Positions 28,167-37,643 of a DNA stretch of 64,000 nucleotides are shown in pieces. The notes below the pieces were generated by a model that was not told where the DNA came from, did no database searches, and was given only the letters and a program-made list of their open reading frames with translations. The stretch is taken from the NCBI RefSeq assembly GCF_007896435.1, contig NZ_VCBL01000001.1, positions 835,345 through 899,344 on the forward strand, written 5' to 3'. The stretch is from Rummeliibacillus suwonensis. Lineage in GTDB: Bacteria > Bacillota > Bacilli > Bacillales_A > Planococcaceae. Both the position numbers and the translations under genes were made by a program. The stretch's first letter is position 1; each line of letters starts with the position of its first letter.

Positions 28167-28744
28167 AAGTTCATAATGTAGAGATAGTCATCAGTGCTGT
28201 TCGACCATCTCAATACCCGGATGACGGTCTGCCAGAGTTCGCTCTAGCAGGTCGTTCTAATGTCGGTAAATCTTCTTTTATAAATCGAATGATTGGCCGA
28301 AAGAGTATGGCTCGTATATCTTCAAAGCCAGGAAAAACACAAACTTTAAACTTCTATAAAATCGAAGAACAATTATTTTTTGTGGACGTCCCCGGATATG
28401 GCTATGCGAAAGTATCAAAATCTGAACGTGCAGCATGGGGCAAAATGATCGAGCAATATTTAACAGGACGAAGTGTGTTAAAAGCGGTCGTACAAATCGT
28501 CGATATTCGCCATGAACCAACGGATGATGATTGTATGATGTATGACTTTTTAAAACATTACAATATTCCAACGATCGTCATAGCGACAAAAGCAGATAAG
28601 ATTAAAAAAGGAAACTATGCCAAACATAAAAAAATAGTCAAAGACGTACTCGATATGGACCCAAGTGATCCACTCATCTTATTTTCAGCTGAACTGGGAA
28701 TGGGAGTGGAGGAAGCTTGGGAAGAGATTGAGAAAAGAATGTAA
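28163..28744 (+). CDS. engB: Ribosome biogenesis GTPase EngB/YsxC
   Basis: 193-residue small GTPase needed for 50S ribosome assembly. G1 [16 protein letters not shown]2/G3 with [12 protein letters not shown] and [10 protein letters not shown], and G4 IATKADKI are all present. It starts in the last codons of lon (4-base ATGA overlap), as in B. subtilis, so translation is coupled. Standard length, no anomalies. Confidence 0.97.
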   Translation: MKVHNVEIVISAVRPSQYPDDGLPEFALAGRSNVGKSSFINRMIGRKSMARISSKPGKTQTLNFYKIEEQLFFVDVPGYGYAKVSKSERAAWGKMIEQYLTGRSVLKAVVQIVDIRHEPTDDDCMMYDFLKHYNIPTIVIATKADKIKKGNYAKHKKIVKDVLDMDPSDPLILFSAELGMGVEEAWEEIEKRM

Positions 28745-28750
28745 TGACTA

Positions 28751-28908
28751 CATAAAGTGAAGCTTCACTCATTAGGGCTTCATCTCCAATGGGTGTCAGT
28801 AGAACTAGTCGGTATTACAGGCAGTATCCCTATAACCTCTACAGGTTGCTTGAATCTAAAGGAGAAGAGAGGTACTGCCTGTTCATACAGATATAAAAGT
28901 AGAATATT
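28751..28908 (-). repeat. Degenerate structured repeat, copy H (minus orientation)
   Basis: Family ends are recognisable: ATAAAGTGAAGCTTC at the low-coordinate end and, read on the minus strand, AACAGGCAGTACC at the other. The pair ACAGGCAGTA / TACTGCCTGT is still complementary. The central twin-hairpin module is largely eroded. The minus-strand start lies just behind the hairpin at 28919-28970. Confidence 0.6.
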
Positions 28909-28918
28909 GTTTCAGCTA

Positions 28919-28970
28919 ACAAAAAGGAGCCAGGAATGTTCCAACATACATTTTCTTGACTCTTTTATCT
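28919..28970. terminator. Probable bidirectional terminator between engB and hemA
   Basis: Imperfect hairpin AAAAAGGAGCCAGG... / ...TTGACTCTTTT with several G-U pairs and T-runs on both strands. It most likely ends the lon-engB transcript. Confidence 0.5.
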
Positions 28971-29329
28971 TGATTTAGCAATCTTTTATGCGAGAAAAGC
29001 GAAGCGGCAGGTATAGATGTTTTTTGTACCGAAAGCGGAAACAGCAGGTACAGAAAACGATCCATCTCTCTATAGGGTGAGATGAATGCAATTTGAATTC
29101 CGATTCAGCGAGTGTACACAAACGCTCACAGAAACGATTTGTCAGATCTTTTTTTAAAGTCCTTCACCTATTTGACATTACTTGCAGAAAACGCTTACTT
29201 ATAGTGAAAATCAATTGCAAAGTTGAAAAGAAGTTTTAAAATAAAAAGAGGTTTATGAAATGGGCTCAAATGCATAAAATATTGAAAAGGATATTCAATA
29301 TCAGAAATTTCAATATAAGTGCAACAATA
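28971..29329. other. Non-coding stretch upstream of the hemA promoter
   Basis: About 360 bp with no recognisable gene or repeat copy. It contains a TTGACA hexamer at 29172-29177 but no well-spaced -10 box. Nothing further could be supported. Confidence 0.4.
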
Positions 29330-29378
29330 TTGTGCTTAGGGGTATGATTTGATAAAATATAGATTATAATAATTCTAA
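29330..29378 (+). promoter_or_regulatory. hemA operon promoter with overlapping PerR box
   Basis: -35 TTGTGC (29330-29335), 17-bp spacer, -10 TAAAAT (29353-29358). The expected start of transcription falls in TTATAATAATTCTAA (29364-29378), which matches the Per box consensus TTATAATNATTATAA at all but one defined position. In B. subtilis hemAXCDBL belongs to the PerR peroxide regulon, so PerR repression relieved by peroxide or metal shortage is expected here. A second possible promoter is the extended -10 TGCTATAAT at 29456-29464. Confidence 0.75.
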
Positions 29379-29502
29379 AGAGCAATAATAAAAGAAAAAA
29401 GTCGATTTTATGTCATATCCTGTTCATAATTGCAAATGGGATGAAGCGATATTTATGCTATAATAGAAATCGTCAATTAGAACGTGAGAGGTGTATAATT
29501 TC

Positions 29503-30867
29503 ATGCATACCATCATAGTAGGCTTGAATTATAAAACAGCGCCCGTCGAAATTCGCGAAAAATTCTCCTTTATGGAAGAAGAACTTCCCGAAGCGATGAG
29601 AGCATTACAAAGTCGAAAAAGTATATTAGAAAATGTAATCGTTTCAACATGTAACCGTACTGAAATTTATGCAGTTGTCGATCAATTGCATACAGGGCGT
29701 TATTATATCAAACAATTTTTAGCGGATTGGTTTAAAGTTCCAGTCAGCACTTTTGAATCGCATTTATATATTCGTGAAGAAGATAGCTCAATTATGCATC
29801 TATTCAAAGTTTCTTCAGGAATTGACTCAATGGTGTTAGGTGAAACTCAAATTTTAGGACAGGTCAAAGGTAGCTTTTTAAAGGCTCAAGAAATTGGTAC
29901 GACTGGTACTGTGTATAATAAATTATTTAAACAAGCTATTACCTTTGCCAAACGTGCCCATGGCGAAACGGCTATTGGTGAAAATGCAGTTTCTGTTTCT
30001 TACGCTGCTGTGGAACTTGCAAAGAAAATATTTGGATCATTGTCTAACAAGCATATTGCCATATTAGGCGCTGGAAAAATGGGTGAATTGGCTGCTGAAA
30101 ATTTATACGGAAGCGGTGTTGGAAAAGTAACCGTTATCAATCGTACATTCTCAAAGGCTGAAACGCTAGCTGAAAAATTCCACGGTACGGCAAAGTCTAT
30201 GCGCGAGCTACAATGTGTACTATTAGAAGCAGATATTTTAATCAGTTCAACCGGTGCGACAGAGTATGTCATTGATTATGACTTGATGCAATTTGTAGAA
30301 CGTTTGCGTAAAGGAAAACCAATATTCATGGTGGATATTGCTGTTCCACGTGATTTAGATCCACGAATCGGCGATCTACCAAATGTTTTCCTATATGATA
30401 TCGATGATTTACATGGGATTGTCGAAGCAAATCTTGCTGAACGTCAACGTGCGGCTGAACAAATTACATCTATGATCGATACTGAGATCGATGAATTCAA
30501 AGATTGGATGTCTACTTTAGGCGTAGTTCCTGTTATTGCAGCACTTCGTCAAAAAGCTGCTCGTATTCAATCAGAAACAATGCAAAGTATTGAAAATAAA
30601 ATGCCTGATTTAACAGAACGAGAAAAAAAGGTATTAAATAAGCATACGAAATCGATCATCAATCAATTGTTAAAAGAACCAATTTTACAAGCAAAAGAAA
30701 TGGCTGGCTCTCAAAAATCGAAAGAGCAACTCGCGTTATTCCAACAAATTTTTGGGATTGAAGAAGAAGTTGAAGAAGAAGCTCAAAGACAACAACTTCA
30801 TGAAAAAGAACGCATGCAAAAATTAGTATTAGAAGCACAAACAACTGATGCTAAATTGTCATATTAG
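29503..30867 (+). CDS. hemA: Glutamyl-tRNA reductase
   Basis: 454 residues. It reduces glutamyl-tRNA to glutamate-1-semialdehyde, the first step of the C5 haem pathway. ATG 29503 ([21 protein letters not shown]) is used; GTG 29491 lies within the ribosome site region. The catalytic Cys is in [12 protein letters not shown] (about residue 50), the NADPH-binding [13 protein letters not shown] is near residue 190, and a C-terminal dimerisation helix region is present. Very close in sequence to the B. subtilis enzyme. First gene of the hem operon; a strong hairpin terminator separates it from hemX. Confidence 0.98.
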   Translation: MHTIIVGLNYKTAPVEIREKFSFMEEELPEAMRALQSRKSILENVIVSTCNRTEIYAVVDQLHTGRYYIKQFLADWFKVPVSTFESHLYIREEDSSIMHLFKVSSGIDSMVLGETQILGQVKGSFLKAQEIGTTGTVYNKLFKQAITFAKRAHGETAIGENAVSVSYAAVELAKKIFGSLSNKHIAILGAGKMGELAAENLYGSGVGKVTVINRTFSKAETLAEKFHGTAKSMRELQCVLLEADILISSTGATEYVIDYDLMQFVERLRKGKPIFMVDIAVPRDLDPRIGDLPNVFLYDIDDLHGIVEANLAERQRAAEQITSMIDTEIDEFKDWMSTLGVVPVIAALRQKAARIQSETMQSIENKMPDLTEREKKVLNKHTKSIINQLLKEPILQAKEMAGSQKSKEQLALFQQIFGIEEEVEEEAQRQQLHEKERMQKLVLEAQTTDAKLSY

Positions 30868-30882
30868 AGGACTTTTTAGAAG

Positions 30883-30931
30883 GCGTTTTCGTATCTATGT
30901 GGTAAACTGATAGGTGCGAGGACGCTTTTTT
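30883..30931 (+). terminator. Terminator or attenuator between hemA and hemX
   Basis: A 16-bp stem without mismatch (G-U pairs allowed): GCGTTTTCGTATCTAT with ATAGGTGCGAGGACGC, loop of about 11 bases, then TTTTTTC. It lies inside the hem operon, so it probably reduces transcription of hemXCDBL relative to hemA, unless hemX has its own promoter. Confidence 0.85.
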
Positions 30932-30965
30932 CTTTTAAGAAACAATTATTGAAAAGGAGTCGGTT

Positions 30966-31796
30966 ATGGCTGATTTGACAATGGCAAGGCTGCATGAAGC
31001 AATGACCGTCTTATATGCAATCAGTCTTGTCTTTTATTTTATAGATTATCTCAATAAAGACGCGAAGGCTCATCGGATTGCTTTCTGGTTAGTGTCAATT
31101 GTTTGGGTGATGCAGTCTGTATTTTTAGGACTTTATATTACAGAAACACATCGTTTTCCAATATTATCTTTATTTGAAGGCATTTATTTTTATGCGTGGT
31201 TATTAGTAACAATTTCGATATTGTTGCATTGCTTATATCGTGTCGATCTACCGGTATTTTTTCTGAATGTGATTGGTTTTATCTTTATTTCCATTCATAC
31301 ATTCGCGCCAAATCAGATTGCACAGTCGCCGGTAGGAGATTCACTTATTTCTGAGTTGCTTATTATTCATATAACGTTCGCAATATTGTCATATGTAGCA
31401 TTTTCTTTGTCATTTGTTTTCTCCACATTGTACTTAATCCTTTATAATGTACTTAAGAAAAAGAAATGGACAAAACAATGGACAAGATTACCTTCTTTGG
31501 ACCAAGCTCAAAAAGGAATGTCGAGTGCATTATTAACAGGTATTCCATTTTTACTTATTAGTTTAATATTAGGATTGCAATGGGGCTTTGCATCATTTGA
31601 TCATTTTTCCATTTTTGATGCTAAAATTATAGGTTCTTTTATATCCCTATTAATTTATTGTTTGATTTTATTTGGATATCGAAAGGGAAAACTACATACT
31701 ACCATGTATGCTTGGACACATGTCTATGCATTTTTGATCATTATTATCAACTTCTTTTTAGGAAGTCGTTTATCAAGTTTTCACTTTTGGAATTGA
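30966..31796 (+). CDS. hemX: HemX, membrane protein that limits HemA level (CcsA/ResC-like)
   Basis: 276 residues with about eight membrane segments. It resembles cytochrome c assembly (CcsA/ResC) proteins in layout, and in Bacillus HemX lowers the amount of HemA. Features: N-terminal LHEAMTVLYAISLVFYFIDY, conserved His in HITFAILSYVAFSLSF, and the WGF/WTH region near the C-terminus (LQWGFASFDHF, YAWTHVYAF). Start ATG 30966 with AAAAGGAG upstream. Position between hemA and hemC is as in B. subtilis. Confidence 0.93.
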   Translation: MADLTMARLHEAMTVLYAISLVFYFIDYLNKDAKAHRIAFWLVSIVWVMQSVFLGLYITETHRFPILSLFEGIYFYAWLLVTISILLHCLYRVDLPVFFLNVIGFIFISIHTFAPNQIAQSPVGDSLISELLIIHITFAILSYVAFSLSFVFSTLYLILYNVLKKKKWTKQWTRLPSLDQAQKGMSSALLTGIPFLLISLILGLQWGFASFDHFSIFDAKIIGSFISLLIYCLILFGYRKGKLHTTMYAWTHVYAFLIIIINFFLGSRLSSFHFWN

Positions 31797-31815
31797 GAGA
31801 AAGGTTGGATTGTAA

Positions 31816-32748
31816 GTGCGTAAAATTATTGTAGGTTCAAGAAGGAGCAAACTTGCTTTGACGCAAACGAATTGGTTTATCGAGCAGTTAAAACAAGCAG
31901 GTGCACCATTTGAATTTGAAGTGAAGGAGATTGTTACAAAAGGTGATAAAATCCTGGATGTTCAATTATCCAAAGTTGGTGGGAAAGGCCTATTCGTAAA
32001 AGAAATCGAACAAGAGTTATATGATAAAGAAATCGACTTTGCTGTTCATAGCATGAAGGATATGCCAGCAGTACTTCCAGAAGGACTTGTTATTGGCTGT
32101 ATCCCCAAACGTGAAGATCCACGTGATGCATTTATTTCTAAGGGGCATGTAAAATTTGCGGATCTTCCTAAGGGTGCGGTTGTCGGTACAAGTAGTTTAC
32201 GTCGTAGTGCTCAATTGTTACTTGCTCGTCCCGATCTAGAAATCAAATGGATTCGTGGTAATGTAGATACGCGTTTGGCAAAATTAGAAACGGATGAATA
32301 CGATGCGATTATTTTAGCGGCGGCAGGTTTAAAACGTCTAGGCTGGAATGATGAAGTCGTTACAGAATATTTATCGACTGATATTTGTATGCCAGCTGTT
32401 GGTCAAGGTTCGCTCGGAATCGAATGCCGTGGAGACGATGAAGAATTGCTAGCAGAGCTTGCGAAACTAACAGATCAAGCAACTTGGAAAGAAGCACAAG
32501 CTGAACGTGCATTCTTAGCAGCAATGGATGGCGGTTGCCAAGTGCCAATCGCGGGGTTTGCTCGTTATACGAAAGGAACAGTTTGCTTCAATGGTTTAGT
32601 AGCAGCACCCGATGCTTCTGTTTTCTATAAAGAAGCATTCACTTCAGAGGATGCATCCTTAGCAGGAAAAGAAGTCGCAGCTAAGCTTACAGAACAAGGC
32701 GCTTATGAATTGATACAAAAAGTGAAGGCTGAGCAAGATGCCAAGTAA
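31816..32748 (+). CDS. hemC: Hydroxymethylbilane synthase (porphobilinogen deaminase)
   Basis: 310 residues. It joins four porphobilinogen units into hydroxymethylbilane. It starts at GTG 31816 ([18 protein letters not shown]), a family-typical N-terminus. The catalytic [10 protein letters not shown] segment follows AVHSMKDM; the arginine-rich substrate site [10 protein letters not shown] and the dipyrromethane cofactor Cys in [12 protein letters not shown] (about residue 240) are present. It overlaps hemD by 11 bases. Confidence 0.98.
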   Translation: MRKIIVGSRRSKLALTQTNWFIEQLKQAGAPFEFEVKEIVTKGDKILDVQLSKVGGKGLFVKEIEQELYDKEIDFAVHSMKDMPAVLPEGLVIGCIPKREDPRDAFISKGHVKFADLPKGAVVGTSSLRRSAQLLLARPDLEIKWIRGNVDTRLAKLETDEYDAIILAAAGLKRLGWNDEVVTEYLSTDICMPAVGQGSLGIECRGDDEELLAELAKLTDQATWKEAQAERAFLAAMDGGCQVPIAGFARYTKGTVCFNGLVAAPDASVFYKEAFTSEDASLAGKEVAAKLTEQGAYELIQKVKAEQDAK

Positions 32749-33517
32749 TTTGCCATTACAAGGACGACAAATTGTGCTAACTGGTACGAAAATGATGGAT
32801 TCAGTGTTTTCCAAAATAACAGCTTTAGGCGGTACAGTACATTACTTACCGCTTATTACTGTTCATGAAATCGAGACATCTGAAGATAGTATAATGTTGC
32901 ACCGTGCCTTCAGTAGCGAATGGCTGATTTTCACCAGTCAAAATGCAGTACGAGCATTTTCAAATAAACTAAAACGATTGAACAAAGCAAAAGAAAATTG
33001 TAGGGCGAAAATTGCCGTAGTTGGAGAGAAAACAGCACAAGCACTTCAAAAACTAGGATTTACAATCGATTTTATGCCTTCTACATATAGTGCAGATATT
33101 TTCGTGAAAGAATTCCCCAATCATGTGGGACCATTAAAAAGTTGTCTATTCTTGAAAGGTAGTTTAGCAAAAGCTACTATAAAAGAGGGTTTACCTTTTC
33201 CGGTAGAGGAATGGACGGTTTACGAGACCATTCAAACGACTGAACATGTTTCTGCGATGAAAAAATTGGTCGAACAATCAGCACCTGTTACTGTGATCTT
33301 TGCAAGTCCATCTGCAGTAGATGTTTTTGCAAAGCATATAGCGCCTACAACAGGGTGGAAAGGTTTTCAAATCGCAGCAATCGGCCATGTAACGGAAAGG
33401 GCACTACAACATGTGGGTGCTCAGGTAGATGTAAAACCAGAAAAATATACAATGATGGCCATTATTGAAGAACTGGCTAAAGAAGGGAACTTGAATCATG
33501 ACAGACTTGAATTTTAA
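32738..33517 (+). CDS. hemD: Uroporphyrinogen-III synthase
   Basis: 259 residues. It closes and inverts ring D of hydroxymethylbilane to give uroporphyrinogen III. This family is poorly conserved; landmarks here are GRQIVLTG at the start, [13 protein letters not shown], the VGEKTAQAL loop, FLKGSLA and [13 protein letters not shown]. Length and position between hemC and hemB support the call. It overlaps both neighbours. Confidence 0.93.
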   Translation: MPSNLPLQGRQIVLTGTKMMDSVFSKITALGGTVHYLPLITVHEIETSEDSIMLHRAFSSEWLIFTSQNAVRAFSNKLKRLNKAKENCRAKIAVVGEKTAQALQKLGFTIDFMPSTYSADIFVKEFPNHVGPLKSCLFLKGSLAKATIKEGLPFPVEEWTVYETIQTTEHVSAMKKLVEQSAPVTVIFASPSAVDVFAKHIAPTTGWKGFQIAAIGHVTERALQHVGAQVDVKPEKYTMMAIIEELAKEGNLNHDRLEF

Positions 33518-34481
33518 AAGACATCGACGTTTACGCCAATCTGCAACGATGCGTGCAATGGTGAAAGAAACACATTTACACAAAGAAGATTTCATCTATC
33601 CTATTTTTGTAATTGATGGAGAAAATATTAAAAATCCTGTACCTTCAATGCCAGGAGTTTATCAATTTTCACTAGACCGTTTAGGTGAGGAAATGGATGA
33701 AGTTGTATCTTTAGGTATTCCATCTGTGATCCTTTTTGGGCTTCCTGCTGAAAAAGATGAAGTGGGAACACAAGCTTTCCATGATCATGGGATTGTTCAA
33801 GAAGCAACTCGATTGATCAAAAAAGATTATCCTGATATTGTTGTTGTCGCAGATACTTGCCTATGTGAATTTACTTCCCATGGTCATTGCGGAGTCGTAT
33901 CAGAAGATCATAAAATTTTAAATGATCCTTCATTAGATATCCTTGCAAAAACAGCTGTGTCACAAGCACAAGCCGGAGCAGATATTATTGCGCCTTCTAA
34001 TATGATGGATGGCTTTGTGGCTGCGATCCGTAAAGGATTAGATGAAGCTGGCTTTGAAGATGTTCCAATTATGTCTTATGCTGTGAAATATGCATCTGCA
34101 TACTACGGTCCATTCCGTGATGCGGCAGATGGAGCGCCTAAATTTGGCGACCGTAAAACATATCAAATGGATCCGTCAAATCGTTATGAAGCTATGCGTG
34201 AAGCTACAAGCGATGTAGAAGAAGGAGCAGATTTCTTAATCGTCAAACCGGCATTAGCTTACCTAGATATTGTTCGTGATGTTCGTAACAACTATGATTT
34301 ACCGATCGTTGCCTATAATGTAAGTGGTGAATATGCAATGGTGAAAGCGGCGGCACAGAATGGCTGGATCGATGAAAAGCAAGTTGTTCTCGAAACATTA
34401 ACAGGTATGAAACGCGCAGGAGCAGATTTAATCATTACTTATCATGCAAAAGATGCAATTCGATGGATGGAGGAAAAATAA
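33498..34481 (+). CDS. hemB: Delta-aminolevulinic acid dehydratase (porphobilinogen synthase)
   Basis: 327 residues. It condenses two 5-aminolevulinate molecules to porphobilinogen. The cysteine-rich zinc site [14 protein letters not shown] is complete (three Cys and His), so a zinc enzyme is expected rather than the magnesium-only type. Catalytic lysines lie in [18 protein letters not shown] and [12 protein letters not shown]. The start ATG 33498 lies 20 bases inside hemD. Confidence 0.98.
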   Translation: MTDLNFKRHRRLRQSATMRAMVKETHLHKEDFIYPIFVIDGENIKNPVPSMPGVYQFSLDRLGEEMDEVVSLGIPSVILFGLPAEKDEVGTQAFHDHGIVQEATRLIKKDYPDIVVVADTCLCEFTSHGHCGVVSEDHKILNDPSLDILAKTAVSQAQAGADIIAPSNMMDGFVAAIRKGLDEAGFEDVPIMSYAVKYASAYYGPFRDAADGAPKFGDRKTYQMDPSNRYEAMREATSDVEEGADFLIVKPALAYLDIVRDVRNNYDLPIVAYNVSGEYAMVKAAAQNGWIDEKQVVLETLTGMKRAGADLIITYHAKDAIRWMEEK

Positions 34482-34484
34482 GCA

Positions 34485-35777
34485 ATGACTCGTTCACATG
34501 AAAAATCAAAAGCAGCATTTGCTGAAGCAATCAATTTAATGCCAGGTGGGGTCAACAGTCCTGTTCGTGCATTTAATGCCGTAAACATGGATCCTATCGT
34601 AATGGAAAAAGGCCATGGGGCTATCATTACAGATGTAGATGGCAATGACTATATAGATTATGTATTATCATGGGGACCACTTATCATTGGTCATACTCAT
34701 CCGGATGTTGTAGCGGCTATCAAACGAGTAGCAGAAACAGGTACAAGCTTTGGGGCATCTACTGTTGTCGAAAACGAATTAGCAAAAGAAGTGATCAAAC
34801 GTGTACCATCAGTGGAAATGGTACGTATGGTTTCATCAGGTACTGAAGCCACAATGAGTGCGATTCGTGTAGCACGTGGCTATACAGGACGTGATAAAAT
34901 CCTTAAATTCGAAGGCTCTTATCACGGTCATGGTGATTCTTTGCTGATCAAAGCAGGTTCAGGTGTTGCAACACTTGGTTTACCTGACAGTCCTGGGGTT
35001 CCGATGGGGATTGCTCAAAATACTTTAACAGTTCCTTACAATGATTTAGCAGCTGTACAACAAGTGTTTGACAAATATGGTGAAGATATTGCAGCTATTA
35101 TTGTAGAACCAGTTGCAGGTAATATGGGCTGTGTTCCTCCACTACCAGGTTTCTTAGAGGGTTTACGAGATATTACGACAAAGGCTGGTTCACTATTGAT
35201 CTTTGATGAAGTGATGACAGGTTTCCGTGTAGGTTTTAACTGTGCACAAGGCTACCTTGGGATTACACCAGATCTTACATGCTTAGGAAAGGTAATCGGT
35301 GGTGGTCTTCCAGTGGGCGCTTTCGGTGGTCGTCGTGAAATTATGGAACATGTGGCACCAGCTGGTCCGATTTATCAGGCCGGTACACTTTCTGGTAATC
35401 CATTAGCAATGGCTGCCGGTCTTGAAACATTGAATCATGTAACACCAGCATCATATGAATACTTCAAAAAATTGGGGGACCAATTAGAAGCTGGTTTCCG
35501 TGAAGCAGCTGAAACATATAATATTCCTCATACTGTAAACCGAGTAGGTTCTATGATTGGCTACTTCTTAACAAACGAAAAAGTGATCAACTTTGAAACA
35601 GCTAAAACGGCTGATTTGCAATTATTCGCAGATTACTATGCATTAATGGCTGAAGAAGGAATCTTCCTTCCACCATCTCAATTCGAATGTGTATTCTTCT
35701 CAACAGCACATACAGAAGAACATATTGCTAAAACGGTAGAAGCGTTCCAAAAGGTATTCAAGAAATTGGCTAGATAG
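34485..35777 (+). CDS. hemL: Glutamate-1-semialdehyde 2,1-aminomutase
   Basis: 430 residues. PLP enzyme that converts glutamate-1-semialdehyde to 5-aminolevulinate. Landmarks: [27 protein letters not shown], the PLP Asp in [13 protein letters not shown] and the PLP Lys in [16 protein letters not shown]. It starts 3 bases after the hemB stop. Last gene of the operon, followed by a clear terminator. No anomalies. Confidence 0.98.
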   Translation: MTRSHEKSKAAFAEAINLMPGGVNSPVRAFNAVNMDPIVMEKGHGAIITDVDGNDYIDYVLSWGPLIIGHTHPDVVAAIKRVAETGTSFGASTVVENELAKEVIKRVPSVEMVRMVSSGTEATMSAIRVARGYTGRDKILKFEGSYHGHGDSLLIKAGSGVATLGLPDSPGVPMGIAQNTLTVPYNDLAAVQQVFDKYGEDIAAIIVEPVAGNMGCVPPLPGFLEGLRDITTKAGSLLIFDEVMTGFRVGFNCAQGYLGITPDLTCLGKVIGGGLPVGAFGGRREIMEHVAPAGPIYQAGTLSGNPLAMAAGLETLNHVTPASYEYFKKLGDQLEAGFREAAETYNIPHTVNRVGSMIGYFLTNEKVINFETAKTADLQLFADYYALMAEEGIFLPPSQFECVFFSTAHTEEHIAKTVEAFQKVFKKLAR

Positions 35778-35907
35778 ATCATAACGGATATTTGGAAAAG
35801 GTTTGAGTTTACTTAAGCACAACAAGGGACAGAAGCAAAATTAAATTTTCTGTTTTTGAAAAAGGAGTTTAGTTTGGGTTTGTCTTTTGATAAATGAAAA
35901 CAATGAA

Positions 35908-35944
35908 AACACAGAATGCCCTAAACGAGCGTTCTGTGTTTTTT
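35908..35944 (+). terminator. Intrinsic terminator of the hem operon
   Basis: Stem AACACAGAATGCC / GCGTTCTGTGTT with loop around CTAAACGA, followed by TTTTTT. Confidence 0.9.
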
Positions 35945-36245
35945 CAGTTTAGCAGCTTATGCGCGGTGGGGAAGGATCAAGAAGATCACACTGTGTAAAG
36001 TTTTCTTTATAATAAGAAATTAAATGAGAGTATTAGGTGTGTTGATGATCTCATTCTATCTATAAGATATAGAGTTTTTTAGGATTACATCAAATATTCA
36101 TCCTCATTTTCCCCCATCAACACGCTGTAATGATATTTTAAAATAACTTCAATAATAAAATAGCACTCGGACAAATTCCCTCTTAGTAGAAGTTCTTTTT
36201 AAAATTTTTTCTGCATATACATGAAGATAGAGGAGGGATGTCGGA
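35945..36245. other. Non-coding gap between the hem operon and the SpoVID-like gene
   Basis: About 300 bp, AT-rich. I see no ORF with coding character and no convincing sigma-A or sigma-E promoter; CATATACA near 36214 resembles part of a sigma-E -10 box but lacks a matching -35. Confidence 0.4.
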
Positions 36246-36821
36246 GTGTCAAACATTACCTGGGAAATAAATGAGTCATTTATTTTTCCTGAAGCGTATG
36301 GCCGCCCAGTAAAAACAGAAGAGATTAAAGTGGTTCCACGTTGGGAACAACAAATAGATGATTTATCGCTCCAAGTTTCCGGAATTTATCATGTATCGGC
36401 TTATTTAGAATTTGATAAAGAAAAGGAAAGAGCGAAACAATTATCAAATGATTGTACATTAATAGACGATGTGGAATGGCGAGACGACAAAGGATATTTT
36501 GAATATGCGATTGCTTTTGATGTGAGTCTACCAAAGGAAGTGGTGCAGTCATCTATTCAATTGGATGCGCGAGATGTTAAGGTGGAATTACAAGACGATG
36601 GAATTTGCCACGTTAACTATCAAGTAGATTGTCACTATGATGAAGTGAAAAAGGAGCAACCAGAGATCTTAGTACAATCTACTGAAAGTACAGCTTCAGC
36701 TGATCTTTTAGAAACTCCTATAGAATTAAATTCGGAAGAATCTATCTTAAGTGAATTTTTATGGGATTTAGAAGAACATTATACAACGGTTGAGATTCCA
36801 TTAAATGATATCGGTAAATAA
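36246..36821 (+). CDS. Shortened SpoVID-like protein (N-terminal coat-morphogenesis domain only)
   Basis: 191 residues, start GTG 36246 seven bases after AGGAGGGA. The N-terminal half has the SpoVID N-terminal pattern: ITWEINESFIFPEA, then LSLQVSGIYHVSAYLEF, which parallels VSIRGSLELTGEY in B. subtilis SpoVID, and FDVSLPKEVV. SpoVID encases the spore coat and is about three times longer, with a C-terminal LysM. Here the protein ends in an acidic stretch (SEFLWDLEEHY) and no LysM is present. The position between hemL and valS is exactly that of spoVID. Either a reduced gene in a lineage with altered or lost sporulation, or a lineage-specific short form. Confidence 0.65.
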   Translation: MSNITWEINESFIFPEAYGRPVKTEEIKVVPRWEQQIDDLSLQVSGIYHVSAYLEFDKEKERAKQLSNDCTLIDDVEWRDDKGYFEYAIAFDVSLPKEVVQSSIQLDARDVKVELQDDGICHVNYQVDCHYDEVKKEQPEILVQSTESTASADLLETPIELNSEESILSEFLWDLEEHYTTVEIPLNDIGK

Positions 36822-37024
36822 TAAATACCAAAGTAATATAAAGATTAAGAGGAGGACAACATCTAAAGTCGTTGGGACAATAATGACCCGTATGAATTGA
36901 AAACAGGATAAAGGTAAGATGATATTTCTGCAGTAAAATCTTGTCTTACGTAACCAAGGGGGAAGTAAATAAGGATTGTAACGTCCTCTTTTCATTATTG
37001 AATCTCCTTTCTTTTTGAAATGAA

Positions 37025-37065
37025 AAATCCATTCCTAGTAGTATATGTTGCTAGGAATGGGTTTT
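37025..37065 (+). terminator. Intrinsic terminator upstream of the valS leader
   Basis: Stem ATCCATTCCTAG / CTAGGAATGGGT with loop around TAGTATATGTTG, followed by TTTTT. It closes the SpoVID-like transcript. Confidence 0.88.
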
Positions 37066-37155
37066 TGTCGTTAAAGTTATAAATATTATTTCATCTGTAG
37101 GAAATCAAATAACTTGTAGATCGAATAATGGTGATGAAATGATGTATTGAAAAAC

Positions 37156-37184
37156 TTGAAAAATAATGTCGTATTCGGTAAAAT
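37156..37184 (+). promoter_or_regulatory. Sigma-A type promoter of the valS leader
   Basis: TTGAAA (37156-37161), 17-bp spacer, TAAAAT (37179-37184). The expected transcript start near 37191 is directly before the T-box leader. Confidence 0.75.
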
Positions 37185-37204
37185 AAAGATAGCTATATAT
37201 ATGC

Positions 37205-37436
37205 GAAGAAGGGGAGGAGTAGAACGCTCCTACTTGTTAGAGAGGAAACGGTTGGTGCGAGTTTCTCAAGTAGACGTTTGAAGGTAGCCCTGGAGCAGTT
37301 TCTGTGAACAAATGAAGTAGCAGAAACCGGTGTGATAAAGCCGTTATCCGATGAAGTGTCAGCTCATATTGGCTGAAATTAAGGTGGTACCGCGAATAGA
37401 ACCTTCGCCCTTTGTTTAGGGTGAAGGTTTTTTATT
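37205..37436 (+). ncRNA. T-box riboswitch, valine specifier, controlling valS
   Basis: Canonical T-box leader. Stem I contains the GA motif region (GGAGGAGTAGAA), AGAGAGG and the distal GGTTGGTGCGAG. The 3' side GAAGGTAGCC carries the specifier GTA (37284-37286), a valine codon. The T-box AAATTAAGGTGGTACCGCG (37376-37394) precedes the terminator ACCTTCGCCCT / AGGGTGAAGGT with its T-run. Uncharged tRNA-Val should pair at the specifier and at TGG and favour the antiterminator, raising valS expression during valine shortage. Confidence 0.95.
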
Positions 37437-37460
37437 TATCTTCTCCCCCGATTACTTTGT

Positions 37461-37610
37461 CCTGTATTAACGGACAGTAAGATTTCCTGTTTCAAGACTT
37501 TAATCACAAGCAGGAAGAATGGAGGTCCACCACCTATAAAGGTCCAATTGGTTCAGCTCATACACCAGTGGGAATGAAGAAAATTCCCACTGATGGAAGC
37601 TTCACTTTAT
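37461..37610 (+). repeat. Structured intergenic repeat, copy D, central module deleted
   Basis: It keeps the 5' part (ACGGACAGTAAGA, stem TTTCCTG / CAGGAA, CCAATTGGTTC) and the 3' part (CAGTGGGAAT / ATTCCCACTG with GAAGAAA between, then CTTCACTTTAT), but lacks the two AGGA-loop hairpins. It lies between the T-box terminator and the valS ribosome site, so it is part of the valS 5' untranslated region. Confidence 0.8.
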
Positions 37611-37643
37611 GGAATAACAAGATATTCAAAGGAGGTCATACGA

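Noticed and set aside
36852-36990. Remnant of the missing SpoVID C-terminus downstream of the SpoVID-like gene
   Set aside because: Short frames exist (for example WDNNDPYELKTG) but contain stops and no LysM pattern, so I cannot support a pseudogene call.
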